From NCBI RefSeq assembly GCF_003945595.2, contig NW_024104380.1, forward strand, positions 546,441-610,440: 64,000 nucleotides of DNA, written 5' to 3'. This document shows positions 1-13,100 of this stretch, piece by piece (position 1 is the first letter of the stretch; each line of letters starts with the position of its first letter). This DNA is from Pipra filicauda (lineage: Eukaryota; Chordata; Aves; Passeriformes; Pipridae). Position numbers and translations under genes: made by a program. The notes beneath the pieces were generated by a model, which searched no databases, was not told the DNA's origin, and saw only the letters and a program-made list of their open reading frames with translations.

Positions 1-345
1 GCTGAACATGAGCCAGGTGAGCAGCAGGAACAGGGCAGGGACTGGAGACCAGGGGACATCAGGGGAGTGTCACCCCCTGTGCTCAGCACTGCCAGGACAC
101 CTCCAGACACTGCCCCCAGTGCCAGCCCCTCCCAGCACAGGAAAGGCATTGCCACACTGGGACAAGGTGGGTGATGCCCTCGGGGGGTTCAGGGCCGGGA
201 GGAGTCACAGGAGGGGCCCTGGTGCAGAGGGGGCACCAGGGGCACCCACAGCAACTCCCTGGCTGCAGGCAGGGTGTGGAGAAGGTGGACCAGGCTGTGC
301 CAGAGGTACAGAGAGAGGTTCAGGTGGGATGTCAGGATGAGCTTT
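1..345 (+). mobile_element. CR1 non-LTR retrotransposon fragment, cut by window start
   Basis: The left edge reads 'gctgaacatgagccag', the usual wording in the CR1 body. It is followed by 'ccctgtgctcagcactg' and 'cagcacaggaaaggcattg', both close to CR1 sequence encoding the C-terminal part of the reverse transcriptase protein. Near 310-345 one + frame gives RERFRWDVRMSF, a decayed form of the CR1 motif [12 protein letters not shown]. The 3' end is missing: homology fades near 345 without the terminal repeat. The element continues beyond the window on the left. It has internal deletions and frame breaks and is not functional. Confidence 0.7.
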
Positions 346-3300
346 TCAAGCAGAGATGGCTTTTTCCAGCTTGTAAGAGATGGGGGTGGATCAAGACCTA
401 CACAATACACAAAATGTATTCCTTCTGAATGGAAACCAGAAATTAGAGATGAAGAAAATCAATCATCAGGAAGCCCAGAATACCAAGTTTTGGTATTATA
501 AAATAAAATTGTAACTTCACTCATCGAATTAAACATCACACCTAGTTTGATTTTTTTTTGCTTTAATAAATTTCAGATGTGATGTTGAATAATATTTTGT
601 ATTTTCTGAATATTTCTGTCCCTGTTACAAATCAAAAATGCAAGAAAAGGAGTCCAGGAAATGAAAGATTATTCCCATCTCACCCATATCATCTTTTGAT
701 AAATTAATTTCCTAGAGCCAACAAAGCTTTGCCCCTTCCCATCAATTGTATTGGAAGTTGTCTCAGATTATGGGTTATGATCTTCTTTCAAATACAAAAT
801 CCCTCTAGAAAATTTATTCACATCAAATGTCTTATGTGTGATGATGGCACCAGTGGTGACACCATTCATCCAAATTATTTTTCATTGTGGTAAAATCAAG
901 ATTAAAGCATTGGTGACTTTAACAGCTTACAGGTGGAAGGAACCAAGGGTTTAAAAGTCATACTGAACATGTGCATACAAAATAATACAAAACAGCCATT
1001 AAATTCCTTCAAACTCTCACTGTATCGATCAGTAATCAAACTGTCAGGGATCTGACCTATTTGCTCTTCCCACAGAATCCCTCTGACATTTACTGTGAGA
1101 TGGAAAAATGTGGTTCCTCATCCAGCACTACCTTGGGAGCAAATGAGGAAAATCAGTGGAGGAGCAGAGAAAACAAGAAACTGGGAGGGATCACAGTGAT
1201 CCTGGTTTGCCCTTTGGCTCATTTAAATTAATGATGAATTATTAATCACATACACAAGCTGTTCTTTTATGCATTCTTTGGACCATGGAAACAAGAAATG
1301 AGAGTCTCAGTTCCACCCTTGGTTTTCTCTGGGTGGTTGCACAGCAGGAAATGCTCCACAAATGCATTCAAACCTTCACCTGAAATCACAACACAAGAGC
1401 ATCTACATGGGTGAAGCACCTACTGTCAGCTGGGGTCTGGTTTATGTAAAACAGGGAGTTGCTGGCTCCTGCTCCTGCCTTCCCAGAAGGGAAGGCTGTC
1501 ACAGCATCCATATTTATCAGGAATGACACTTTGGGAAACTTGAGGACCTCCAAAGCAATTGTTTTGCAGAAAAAGCATTTCCCCCCCCCCATGCAGGTCT
1601 CAGTGGGTGACACCCCTGGTTCTGTGGGAGCACAAAGCTCAGCAGTTCAACTGCACGTTTCCTTCTCTGCCAGGTCAGATATTTTTGCCCTGGCAAGGAT
1701 GAGGCACGAAGGGAAAGCAGTGGGATTTCAGTTAACAGAGCACCCTCTCAATTCACTGCTCACTTTAAAGCAGCCCAGCAATTGATACAGAGGATCTGGC
1801 TCTGAGCAGTGAGTCATGGACCCCTGGGGATGGCAAGAGATTGTTCTACCTGTCAGAGCCTGGAGTGTTCTCTCTGTGCTGCACATGTAAAAGTACCTTA
1901 AATTGGGACTATTGTACTGTGACATTTCTATTCCAGACAATTGCAACTTAAATCAATGCACGTTTTTTATCATGTCTTTGAGTGTCTGGTTTCCTGCACG
2001 GTGCCTTGTCAAACACTCTGGTGTGAATATTTACCCAGGAGAGCTCTGTAATTTTGCAAAGCCAACTTGGACTGTGGGGAAAAAAAAACCTCATCTGGGT
2101 CAGAAACAATGTCATTCCCATCCAGCGTGGGAGGAATCTGGGAACACGCTTGGAGTCCTATCAGCAAGTATGGAAGTGGAGTAAAGCTCTTCCCAGCCCT
2201 TCACCATCACTGAACCACACATGGCCTGGCAAGGGGGCTGCAGAGACAGCACTGGTTCTGCCAGCACAACTGGAGTCAAAACCCCCGTGGGATGAACCAG
2301 AGTGGGTGACCTCACTGTTCATTCAGCTGGGTGAAAAAGCAGGAGCAGAGCAGCCATGAATCCCTGAGCCTCAGCTCTCTTTAGGCTTGAATCACAAGGA
2401 AAAATGGAGCAAAGAAAATTCAGCCACGTTTCTCAAGTTAAACCAAACCTCTGAAGTTACAGACAAGCCCACAACACCCGCGAAACCTGCAATTCGTGGT
2501 GGGTCTTACTTTGAGAGGTTTTCTGCCATTTAAGTTCAGTGTTTAAAAACACCAACTAAACACACATCTAAAGCCTGACCCACCACGACCAAATGCCAGT
2601 GACAGGGGTGGAATCAAGTGTTAAATATGAAAAATGATTGACTCTCACAGTAACCATGTAGCCAATCTAGGATTAAATAGAACTGGCACTTGTGTTCCAC
2701 TTCAACATTTCTTTGCCTGTTTGATCTCCTAGGAGTAAATACAGCTTTCAAAAGTCAAATAGGACTAATTTATTAATGTATTCTTAGCACTTTCAGTCAT
2801 TAATGATAATTTTCTAGTTTTGTGCTGCCAGTGGTTAACAGACAGTTATTAGGAAATCAGTACATAATAACACTGAGGTGTTTGCTGTTCTAACAGCAAC
2901 AGGCCCCAGAGACAGAGAGATTCTTCACTCCTCAGAATTTGGACACATGTAACTATTAGCTATGGAGGTTTCTAGCAAAATAGCCAGAATATTTTTCTTC
3001 TTGCATAAACGGAAACAGTATTTTTGAGAGGAGAATTGTTCCTTTTTGAAACTACAGAAACTTTCACACCATCCATGAGTGGTGGGAAATTCATATTGAT
3101 ATGAATAGAAGAATTACTCTCAGAGGCTACAGCAAAGTTCTTGGAAGCTTCTTGAATATCAACAGCTTTTGATAAAAACCAGAAGGTTGGACTTGGATCC
3201 TTAAGATACTTAAAAATAATTGATGTCATGAGTGCACACTTGGAGCAGCTGAGTGGAACCAGTTCTTTAGGAAGGGATCTTTGGGTAATGGGAATATTTG

Positions 3301-4788
3301 TATGACTGCATTACAATGTGCCCTTGCTCCAAAATTGCATAAAATAAAAAATGAGGACATGGGACAGATTTATTTGGGTTTCTTTGGCCTTCCTTTCCTA
3401 AAGTCTTCCTAGTGGCTCTGTGGGTTTATTGTCAGTGAAAGCTGAAATGAATCACTCACAATCAGAGCAGGAGGCAATAATGTCATGGCAGTGGAAAGGC
3501 AAACATCACACAGGAAATATAAAGATGAATTCCAAGTGCATTTCTCCACTCAGGCAGCATTAATCCACAGCTGAACAACTGCAGAATATCCTGGGATAAT
3601 ACAGCTGAGGACAAGAATGGTCAGAGGGCTGGAAACTGCAGAGTAATGGCTGGAAAAAGTGGGAAATTTAAGGAAATGGCTGAAATGATTTTTTAGAGTC
3701 CTCAGCTACGTTTGCTGGAGGAAGGAGAATTCTCTTTCCTATATGCACAGAGCCAGAACAAAAAGTGATCTAGAATGAGAGAGATACAGATGAGACATCA
3801 GGGAGATAAGTTCCCTACTCATTGTGGACTCTGTTTTCACTGGTCTGATGACTTAGACTGGAAATGTGGTGAGAATTATTTGGGTCAAATGGCCAGAAAT
3901 AAATGTGATCTCATAAGCAGGAATTCTCCATCTTTAATCAGGAGCAGAAAGAAACTGCAGGGAACAGGCAGAACCTGCAATGATCAGGAAGCAAAGAGGA
4001 GACTCCACCTCAAGTTTGGTCCATATGATGTATTTAAGAGTACAAACCATTTTCTGTTGTGCATTTGTGCACAGTGAATTCCCAATCGAAGGAAACATTT
4101 ACTAAATAAATGCAAATGCTACTGGGTAGAAAACTAATGTGCTGCTGGTGGATGTGTTCATTCCACAGGCTGAGTGAGAATAATGTGTTTTGTCTTAATA
4201 TATTTTGGTCAAAAGGGTAAAATTTGCTTTAATGGTTGTTTTCCCTTGGTTGAATGACAGAAAAGACCTCATAACACGCTGTCAAAGTATTTCAAGTCTC
4301 ATTTAGCACTTCGTCTGTACTTGTTGTCACGGAAAAGTGCCACTTCTGAACAGTGGATTTTCTAAATCAAGAATGAAATGACAACATTATATCAAATGAA
4401 GCAAATTTTTATGTGCTTGACTTTTGAATATTGGCAGTAACTCGGAATTTTATTTTATTCTCTTATTCCTTGTAAATGGTAAAAATATACAAATATATAT
4501 GTTTGAGTAGTAGGATGGCAGGATTCTGGTGGCCTTATCTTTGTTTCCTATCCATATAAATATAAAATCTGGTTTTCCACTCCCCTATTCAAGCATTTCA
4601 ACCATTTGAAAGCAGAGGAGCAAACCCACTGTTTGCACTGAAGAAACTATAGTAATTCAGTGGACAGTATCAATAGTTATAAAAAAAAATAGACTACATG
4701 TCAGCATCCACATCTTCCATCCCTGTAAAACTTGAAAAAGCTCATGGAAGTTGCCAGAAATCTTTTCCTTAGACCTCAAAGGCATATG

Positions 4789-4820
<32 letters not shown>

Positions 4821-5180
4821 TGATTGCCTGGCATGACTGTGAATGTAGGCACATTTATATCTTGCAGTAACAAAGCACAAAACCCAAAAAAAGCCTCCTG
4901 CCTACTCTAAAAGACATTTTTAATGAAGTTGATCATCAGCACTGGGAGTCTCCTGTCCAGTAACAATTAAGAAAAAATTACAGTGGAAGGAGTGACTTAC
5001 AGTTTTGCAACAAAAGAACATGATATGATCTCTCTCTCCCACTGTCTTTACAACAGAAAAACTATAATGAGCTACACAGAATATTTGTAGATGTTCTATT
5101 CTTTGTGCAAAATATGTGGCACTCAGTAAGTGACAGTGACAGTCTGAAATTTTCCTTTTATGCCACACATGATCTTTATA
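346..5180. other. Unique AT-rich non-coding sequence, no gene seen
   Basis: No open frame here is protein-like, no CR1 terminus is recognised, and stops are frequent in all frames. The only low-complexity items are a run of ten C at 1581-1590 and the AT dinucleotide repeat listed separately. Confidence 0.6.
4793..4819. repeat. (AT)n microsatellite
   Basis: About 13 uninterrupted AT dinucleotides. An A-run of nine lies about 110 bp to the left. Likely length-polymorphic. Confidence 0.95.
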
Positions 5181-5395
5181 ATTTGTGAGCCATAGCTCAA
5201 GCTCCTTTTTCAAGGCTTTTCTGTTATTCCTAGTTCAAATCCAACCCAACTGAACCACTGGCAGGTTTTTGTGGTTCTAAGCCTTGCTAACAGCTTTTTT
5301 TTATTGCAAGGAAGGATAATTCTGAGATTCACTTCTAAAAATCCCTGCACATGGAAACCTTTGCTGGAGAACAACAACGAATAGTGGAACAACTC

Positions 5396-5462
5396 AGGGA
5401 GGCTGGAACTGGATAATCTTTAATGTCCCTTCCAACCCAAAATTATGGTGTGATTCTATGAA
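5396..5462 (+). mobile_element. CR1-type 3' end
   Basis: The motif 'ggctggaactggataatc', a 'cccttccaacccaa' block and a 'gtgattctatgaa' terminus are in the normal CR1 3'-UTR order on the + strand. The element is strongly 5'-truncated. The sequence immediately upstream (5181-5395) is not recognisable CR1 and could be a different head joined to a CR1 tail (see findings). Confidence 0.8.
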
Positions 5463-6394
5463 TTGGTTCATTGATAAAACACACCTGCTTTCTTCCACAT
5501 CCTCATCTCCTGGGACAATATTCCTGCCTTTCTGAAAACCCCCACAGGAGCCAGTGGGAGTTTGGATGCCTTCAGACTGGTGGGCTGACCCTTCACTGAC
5601 TTTTTGGTTTTAAAGCCTCTCCAAATGTTTTATTTCCTCGTGCCAGGCTTTCCCCACTGTTTGAAATGTTAATTTCCTTAATAAATGGATGATCCACACG
5701 TGCATTACATGACATAAGTAGGAGATTAGTGATTGTTAAAAAGAATTTGAAGACAGGGTAGCTGAAAACAAATGGCTTAGTTTTAATTCTAATTGATGGA
5801 TTCCATTACCAGCCAGGGTGCGACTCTTACCCATGACTGCTTCTAATTAGCAGTCTGCCTAATTAAAAAAAAAGAGAAAAGACAAAAAATAGTTTGTTGG
5901 TGTCCATATAAACAGCCCAACTCCCCTGCAGTTGATGTCTATCCCACTGTCACACCTCACTGAGAGCAATGGCCAGAACCCCTGGAAAGTGGATTTTTGC
6001 TCTCAGTTTTCCTGTTTTAATCAGGAAATCATGACCAGCACATTCTTGGTCTGGAGACAGGTTAAAACTAATCCTCCACAGCCATGGGCAAGCTCTGCCC
6101 TCTCAGACAGGGCTGGGAAGTGTCACCACGGCCCGGGTTTGACCTTCTTGTTGAAGCACTTGGAGGTGTCCCAATGCAATGATGATTTTCCTGGGAATTT
6201 TCCTTGCAGGGTCTGCTGTCCATCTGTGCTGAGTGGCACAAACGAAACGTGGGAGTGGAAAACTTCAAATATTCAAAACACAGCTCTTTTTAATTCCTGT
6301 TAATGGAAAATAACGGGGGGTGGATTTCCCACCCTGTCTGGAGGGAAAGTAAAAGAGAATGTAAAGACTATTTTCTTTCTGTGGTTGCTGGCTT
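5463..6394. other. Unique non-coding sequence
   Basis: AT-rich sequence with TAAT-type motifs and no protein-like frame or recognised repeat. Confidence 0.55.
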
Positions 6395-6455
6395 GTCACA
6401 GGATCATTAAGGATGAAAAGGAGATCATTGAGTCCAACCATTAACCAGGCAGTAA
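6395..6455 (-). mobile_element. CR1 3'-UTR fragment (minus)
   Basis: 'gatcattgagtccaacca' followed by 'ttaaccaggcagt' is the complement of the CR1 3'-UTR block just before the terminus. The actual tail on the left is degraded. Short and old. Confidence 0.55.
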
Positions 6456-6744
6456 AGTATGGAAGGTCCTGAGTTTAAAATCATCTTCTAGAAGTGAAAT
6501 GAGGGTTGATTGAATTACTGACCTTGTACTTCAGGCAGAAACAAACCCACAGTGATTCATACAGGCCTTTAAATACATCCTAACTTGGGGCATTATTTAG
6601 ACAACCTGACTTCAAGCTAAGATAAGCCAACCCAGGGCTCTCCAAGTGCAGAGCTTGGAGGATGAATGATCTTACCACACTTCCACCATTTCCATGTTTG
6701 ACCCTTCTTCCCTGGATACCCTCAGGCACAGGGTGTGATTCCCG

Positions 6745-6830
6745 GGGAGGGTCCTGTGCAGGGCCAGGAGCTGAACTCGATAATCCTCGTGGGTCCCTTC
6801 CAGCTCAGCACATTCTGGAATTCTGTGTTC
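6745..6830 (+). mobile_element. CR1 3' end ('ccagctcag' subfamily)
   Basis: 'gtcctgtgcagggccagg', then 'gatcctc..'-like sequence, 'gggtcccttccagctcag' and an 'attctggaattctgtg' terminus. The same variant recurs at 15200-15275 and 46890-46963, so these belong to one CR1 subfamily that reads 'ccttccagctcag' where others read 'ccttccaacccaaa'. Confidence 0.8.
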
Positions 6831-6934
6831 ATATCCAGAAGGTTGGAAGCTCAGGAACTCTCTGGCCTGGATGCACGACCCCAGACACACTTCCTGCAGC
6901 TTTTGCTCCAGAGCTTTGTAGAAGTTTTCTCACG

Positions 6935-7195
6935 GTGAGTACTAAACTCGTTTCGCCGTTATATTCTGATCCATCGGCAAGGGCAAGGATTTCACATTCC
7001 TGCAATTCATCAGCCATTAATCCCAGCTCGGGTGACGAGGATGAATTATCTCTCTGCTTCCCTGAAATGACCCAGCAATAAAATGGCTCCAGTGATTCCT
7101 GGCCTGGCCATGGACACAGTCCCAGCCAGGTGAGCGCTCTGACGAACAGCTGGGCCGCTAGAACAGGATCAGGTGCTTTGCATCGAAACCGTATC
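6935..7195. other. CpG-enriched segment with a long open - frame; function unknown
   Basis: About a dozen CpG dinucleotides fall in 260 bp, against very few in the flanks. The - strand is open without stops from about 7260 down to 6829, around 145 codons. The only ATG is at 7015-7017, giving 62 residues that start MADELQECEILALADGSEYN. I recognise no family. The lower end of the frame runs into the neighbouring CR1 fragment, which argues against a real protein. It could be a conserved regulatory element, an exon fragment or chance. Confidence 0.2.
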
Positions 7196-9593
7196 CAACA
7201 TGCACATAAAATTGGGTTTAAAAATACCTTGGAGAGCTTATAAACATCTGGACACTCCTGTTTCCTGCTTTTTTTTTTTTTTTTCTTTTTTAATTAATCG
7301 TGATTAATGAATAAGCAAGAAAAGTGTCTGCATTCAGCACCTGAATAAAACCAGTAACAAATATATCACTCATCTAGTTTCTTCTTTTCTTCTATTTTCA
7401 GTCTTATGCTGCTATTTATTATAGTTGAAAAAGCCTTGAATCAAAATTCAGGCAGCATTTTTGAGTCTATGGATCAATCAGTGGATTCTGGTAGTAATAA
7501 TTTTATTTTTCTTCATTCTTTTGGAATAAAAAAAGAACAGTTTCAAAGGGAACAAATGACTGTGGCTGAGGTGGATATTCAGTGCCAGGCACATTTATTT
7601 GCTACACAAAGGTTTCCAAACACGACACTGGTGTGATGACTCATTTTAAAAGGTATGGACATATTTTATACTTATTCTGATAATAAATTAAATATAAATA
7701 TGAATATAAATTGAATTCAAAGTGTGATATCAGAGTATATTGTTTAAATGTCATTAAATATTTCTGCAGGCACTTTACTTATTCAAATTAAGGCCAATCC
7801 TCAATGATTAAATGATATTTAGAAACAAATTCAGATTAAATTTCCTATTTTCTTCTACATAAAAACTTCCCAGTAATTCACTATTTAGAGCAGAATGGGA
7901 CGTGCACACACACAAATCCAGCCAAAAAAATGCCAGTGCTATTATGCTGTAATCAAAATGTTGTCATTAAATACAAAGTAGGAGTTGGGAAGCAACCCTT
8001 TGGTCTAAAGAGACTAAAAACCCAACAGGGGTCCTTAAAGAGACCTCAAAATACTGGGAGGGATCTGCAGGGATGACATTTAAGGAGTCAAAGGAAAGCA
8101 GGAACAGGGTGTCCAGCCTGTCACACACAGACTGAAATCAAGGTCAAAAAACCCCCACCCCCAGAGAAAATAAAGAAATAAATAGACAGGTGAGTGGATA
8201 AAGAAATAACCCGGTGGCAACCATGTGAAAACACACTGTTATTTGTTGACAGCAAAGAATCCCCACCTGAGAGCAGGACTTCATGACCATCAGTTTAAGT
8301 TCCCAAATGTTCCTGTGGTTTCAAGGAGCGTGTGTGGTGTCCATAGCCTTTTCTGAAGTCTTTCTGTAGTATTTTGTGGTTTGTGTTTTGTTAGATCACT
8401 GCTTCACTCTGCGCATTTTTATACAATTATATAAAATATTGCCTGAATTCAGGGCTCAACAAAAAGGTTTCCTGAGCTTTTTTTTTTTTTTTTTTCCCCT
8501 ACAGGGAGACATCAAAAGAAGGAAACTCTAATAAAAATTGATTTTTATTCTTAAAAGGCTTAAGGTTCTGTGACACAGAAATGTTATAAATGCCCTCTGT
8601 GAATGTTTATGTTTTTCTTCAGAATTAAACACGTGTTTTTATTAAATAGAATGACTGATTGATTAATTAAAGGCAAAGTTGTATCACAGCAGAATCTAAT
8701 ACCTAGGAGACTTTTCCTACTAAATCTGCATTAGCTTTTTCCTGCCATCAGAACTTTGAAAAGTGCTCTGTTTAATGCTCAGCTATCATCTCCCCCAGAG
8801 TGGCAAATGTGCAATAATGGCTTTAAGGCTTAGAGCTGTTGTCAATATTGAATATTATGGTGCTAAAAGCAAATTAAACTAGAAATGACATTTTTTTTCC
8901 CCATCCCCAAAGGGGCAAACCCAGAACTATGTTTAAAATAAAAACATAAGAGGAATGAAATGCGATTGAATTACCTCAATTAAATACTAGGCCCCATTTT
9001 TCTTATCAGAATGTTTTCCTAATTGAGCTACAGAAGCAATAGCATATCAGTCATTCTTTTGTATCCATCTGAGATGATTTCAGAGCAGGTATATCATGAT
9101 TCACTGATAACTTCATTTGCTAAAATGCAACATTTCAAATGACATTATAGTAATTATGTGACAATAAACTGAAATGTTTGCAAAAATTGCCGTTAGCTGT
9201 GTTCCTTCCACAGTCTCTGTTAATAAGATGCTGAAATATGAAATTGTTATTGTCTGACTCTTAAACACACGATTGACATTCTTGCTCCTACTGATCTTGC
9301 TGGTTCATTCTACTTGTTTTGGCTTTCAGTACTTGATATAATTCTGCATTAATGCTGTTCTGTGTTCCTGGCAGGTTTCCCTCTGCCCAGCAGTGACCTC
9401 TCTCCTTGGCTTGTGTGGACATCTATTTTAAAGGCTCAAATTTCACAGGAATTACCTGATCAGTCACTGGTAAAACAACATCCTTGAGAATTTAAATGGA
9501 CTACAGCAACCTGGAAAAGGTTTCTTCGGTCAACATGCAGAAAAAATCCAGTAAAATTGGAGTTGTTCATGGAAATGTTACTTTAAGGTCATG
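7196..9593. other. Unique AT-rich non-coding sequence; possible conserved non-coding element at about 8640-9180
   Basis: No CR1 terminus and no protein-like frame. T-runs occur near 7270 and 8479. From about 8640 to 9180 there are no simple repeats, and repeated TAATTA/ATTAAT-type homeodomain-like words sit in balanced sequence. That texture is often seen in conserved enhancers but is not proof of one. Confidence 0.3.
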
Positions 9594-10150
9594 TTACAAC
9601 TCAGACCTCTTGGGTGACATTGATATCATGGCAGCTTTTGCTCTCACTTCCAAATTTTCATCTTCGTCCTCCCACAGCACTGTTGTCTGACAAAAAAAAA
9701 AGGACCTCAAATCTCTGCCCCCCGTGGTGTTGAGATGCTGGGTTGTGTTGGGCTCACACAGCAAAGTGTTGGGAGCAGTGAGGGGGGACTTTGAGCTGCC
9801 CCAGGGCAGAGCCAGATCCAGCAGCTCCAAGAGGATCCAACCCTGGCCAAAGCTGAGCCCCTCTGACCCTGCTGGGACCTCTGGGATTGGGGATTGAGGG
9901 CTAAAAGCGCTGCACAGCAGCTGGGGGGGGGAGAGAAGCTCCACTTGGGCAGCACTGACAGCATCTCGAGGTGGCTTTTGTTGCTTTTTCCTCCTCATTG
10001 AGCTGGTTGAGGGCACCAAGGCAGGAGAAAGCTTGGGAAATACCAGTTTCTCTTCCTGGTGTCTGCCTGAAGAGCTGTCAGAGCAGTCAGGGCACAATGC
10101 TGAGGGTGTTCAGAGTGTGGAGATGCTGCAGCATCGCCCAGGCCGGGAGT
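9594..10150. other. GC-richer patch with a chance-level open frame
   Basis: Local GC is clearly above the surroundings. A - strand frame of about 167 codons spans 9594-10097, but its first codon is TTG rather than ATG. Its composition (Pro, Ser, Leu) is what GC-rich DNA gives by chance, and no domain is recognisable. A run of eight G lies near 9924-9932. No CR1 signature found. Confidence 0.3.
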
Positions 10151-13100
10151 TTGTTGGTGCCAGTCAGTTCAAGCCGAAATTGTTGTGAGAACACACAAAT
10201 GTGAGTAACGTTTGAAACACCAGAGAGGAAGGAAATCAAACACCGTGAGCAATGGGATTTCCAGCCTGGGTGTGATGGAGAAAGGTGCAGTGTAGCCTCC
10301 AGCAGAAAGTTCCAACGACACCAGCACACTGGTGTGTCCTGCCCTGACTCCTCCAGAAGTCCCAGATCTATTCCAGACTCCTGTGGAGCTGAAAGAAATG
10401 AAATCATAAATAATTTTGTTCTGTCACAGGGAATAAAACCCAAGGAAGCCTGGATCTCACCAGACTTTCCCCAAGACCTTCAAACCCAATAATGGTGAGC
10501 AAATGTCTCAGCTCTGATTTCCTTCATAAAACTTTTACTGTCTGCTTCTGTCTTTAACCCCAAAGCACCAGTATTCCTGTCCCTTAAGCTTAAGCTTATT
10601 CCTTGACTTTAACTTCAGTGAAGGAAACTTAAAGCTCTGGTTACATAATCTGCCATAATAGTTTAAGTTATTTAGAAGGTACTGAAAGGATAATGAACTT
10701 AAAAAAGTGTGTTTAAAAGTATGTGGATATTTATTTAAAAATAGATTCCTGCAGGTACAACAGTCATTACCTTCTTTTATCTTGTATTTTTGTTAATAAA
10801 ATATACTAAATCCGAATAAATAAAAAGGTGATACTTAAGTTAAGGCTTTGCTCCATTTAAGCCAAATGTAGAAGCTTGTACCTTGAACATTGTGCTTATA
10901 ATTCAGGACTGAACTGACAGTACCAGCCTTTCATTCTTTGCAGGATAGTTCATGTTTCTGTAAATAAATTTCAGTAAAAATGACAGAAATGACCTCAAGA
11001 CAGAAACAAACAAACAAACAAACAAACAAACAAACAAACTTTTCATTCTCTGGCAGGAAAAGGAAAACCAAGACTTCTTCCCTGTAATTTTTAATTTTTA
11101 TTTTTTTAGCCTTCTTTTAAAGTGATAATTGGATTTACCACATTCCTCTTGCATAAACACAGGAAAAAATAACCACAATAAAAAGCTGTGTAAAGGAATT
11201 GTGGTTGGTTTTTTTTTCAATGAAGAAGGAACAACCTGACTCGTCCTCAGATTTAATTTTCATTTTAGAGAGAGAATTATTCTAGACTTGGATTTTGGAA
11301 TGTCCTGGACTGCCTGGCTGCCTCCAAACCTACCTAAAACCCAGCAAGAAAATCAGATATGTATGATGGGGAGCACGGCCTGGTCTCCCTTTGGCCACAA
11401 CTCCTTTGGAAGTTCTCTTCTCTTCCATGGTAACATGGGGTTGGGAATCTGGGAATGGGATTCCAGGGCCCCTAGTAGTGGATATATGGAGCTATTTGGG
11501 TTTAGACTAGAAGCAGAACTATAAGGAAATCTGCACCTTTTCCTCTTGGTTCCCCACTGAGGTCAACATTTAAAGGAAGTGTTGGAATTTTACAACCACT
11601 TGCTATTCCAGTTTAAAAGAATTCTTTGTGGTTATTGTTGTGGTAGCTCAGAGATTCACCCAAAGACTGAAAGATACTCCCTGAATTTCTTTCCAGCCTT
11701 TATCAGCTGGGAATAAAAGAGCACTAAATGCACTTTAAGCACCACTGCAGTTTGCCAGATATTGGCATCCTTCCAGGCACTTGCTGGAGGTGTTTGTAAT
11801 AAAGATGGATTATCACCTCCTCATATTCCTTCTGTCTTTCTGAGGACTGTTAATACAAACAGATGCATCTGGACACTGCAATGAATTAAGTGGTATTTTT
11901 TATTACAACTCCCTTAAATTAGATCCTGCAGAGCAGGTCCTTGAAAGAAATGAAAACACAGTAAAAAAAAAAGAAATTATAACTATATGATGCAGGCATA
12001 ATTTGAGATGGATTTAAGATGTTCATTTTCTCCAAGGAAAGCATTAGGTCTGGTCTAAACCCACTGTCTGGGAGTCAGCTGGAATCTTATGGGTTTCTTA
12101 CTTTAATTCACCACTATTATTATAACCAAACTATTTTTAAAAGGGTGAACTCGTTCACCATATGGTTCACCTTTCTCCAATTTTCTTCAAATTTTGGATG
12201 AAACCTGTGAAAAATACAAAAGTCCTAGGATATCATGTAGTTCCTGACATATTGTGGAAGCTCATGATAAAAAGCATATTCTCCATAACCCCAAGGACCA
12301 AAAGGCCATGAATGTGCCCCAAAGTCCAGATGAACTCTAAAAGTGGCAGCAGAGCACCACAACAATAAACACCAAAGCTCTGCCTCCCACCTTGCTCTCA
12401 TAATATTGCACATTTTCCATCCAAACCTTTAATTTAAGGGTTGCTGTGACTTCCTGAATCCATAAAAGCCCCGTGGATATTTGCTCTACAGAAACAAAAG
12501 GCACCAGACAACATTCAGTAACAGAGGCATAAAATTCAGAAATGACTAAACTTTGGGGTTTATATCTTCTGAATGCTTAATTTTGATTTTATCTTAGCAA
12601 ATAACAGTATTGCTCTGGGTGAAATTAGAAAAACTGTCGCTGCCCAAAACTGTGGGTGTTTTTGGGAAGGTTTTTTTTGGTTGAGCTGGCAATTTGAGAT
12701 AACAGTCTTGGTAATGAAAATGTGGAAATTACTTTAACAGCCCAAATGGCACCACTGCAAAACTGTAGCATAAAAATTCAGACTCTGTTAGAGCTTATAA
12801 GCTTGGCTTAAATAGAGCAAAACCTTACTTAAGTATCATCTTTTTATTTGTTCAGATTCAGCATATTTTACAAATAGAAATGTAATATAAAAAACCGTAA
12901 TGACTGTTGGGCGCTGACTCCTTCCCTTTCTTTACATTAAAAATAGACTGTTAAATGGAGCATTTACCCAAAAACATCTCGAAGCAACAGTGGAATAACA
13001 CGGCCACCCATAAAGTAGCACGTTATCAGAATTTTAATGACCTTGATTTTCTTCTTCCCAAAGTCTCCCCCATAATGAGATCACTCTGTAGAGTGACTGC

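Noticed and set aside
6662..7081. 139-codon + frame
   Set aside because: It reads through a CR1 3' end, so it is not a real gene.
9594..10097. 167-codon - frame
   Set aside because: Starts with TTG, lies in a GC-rich patch, and has no recognisable domain or splice context.
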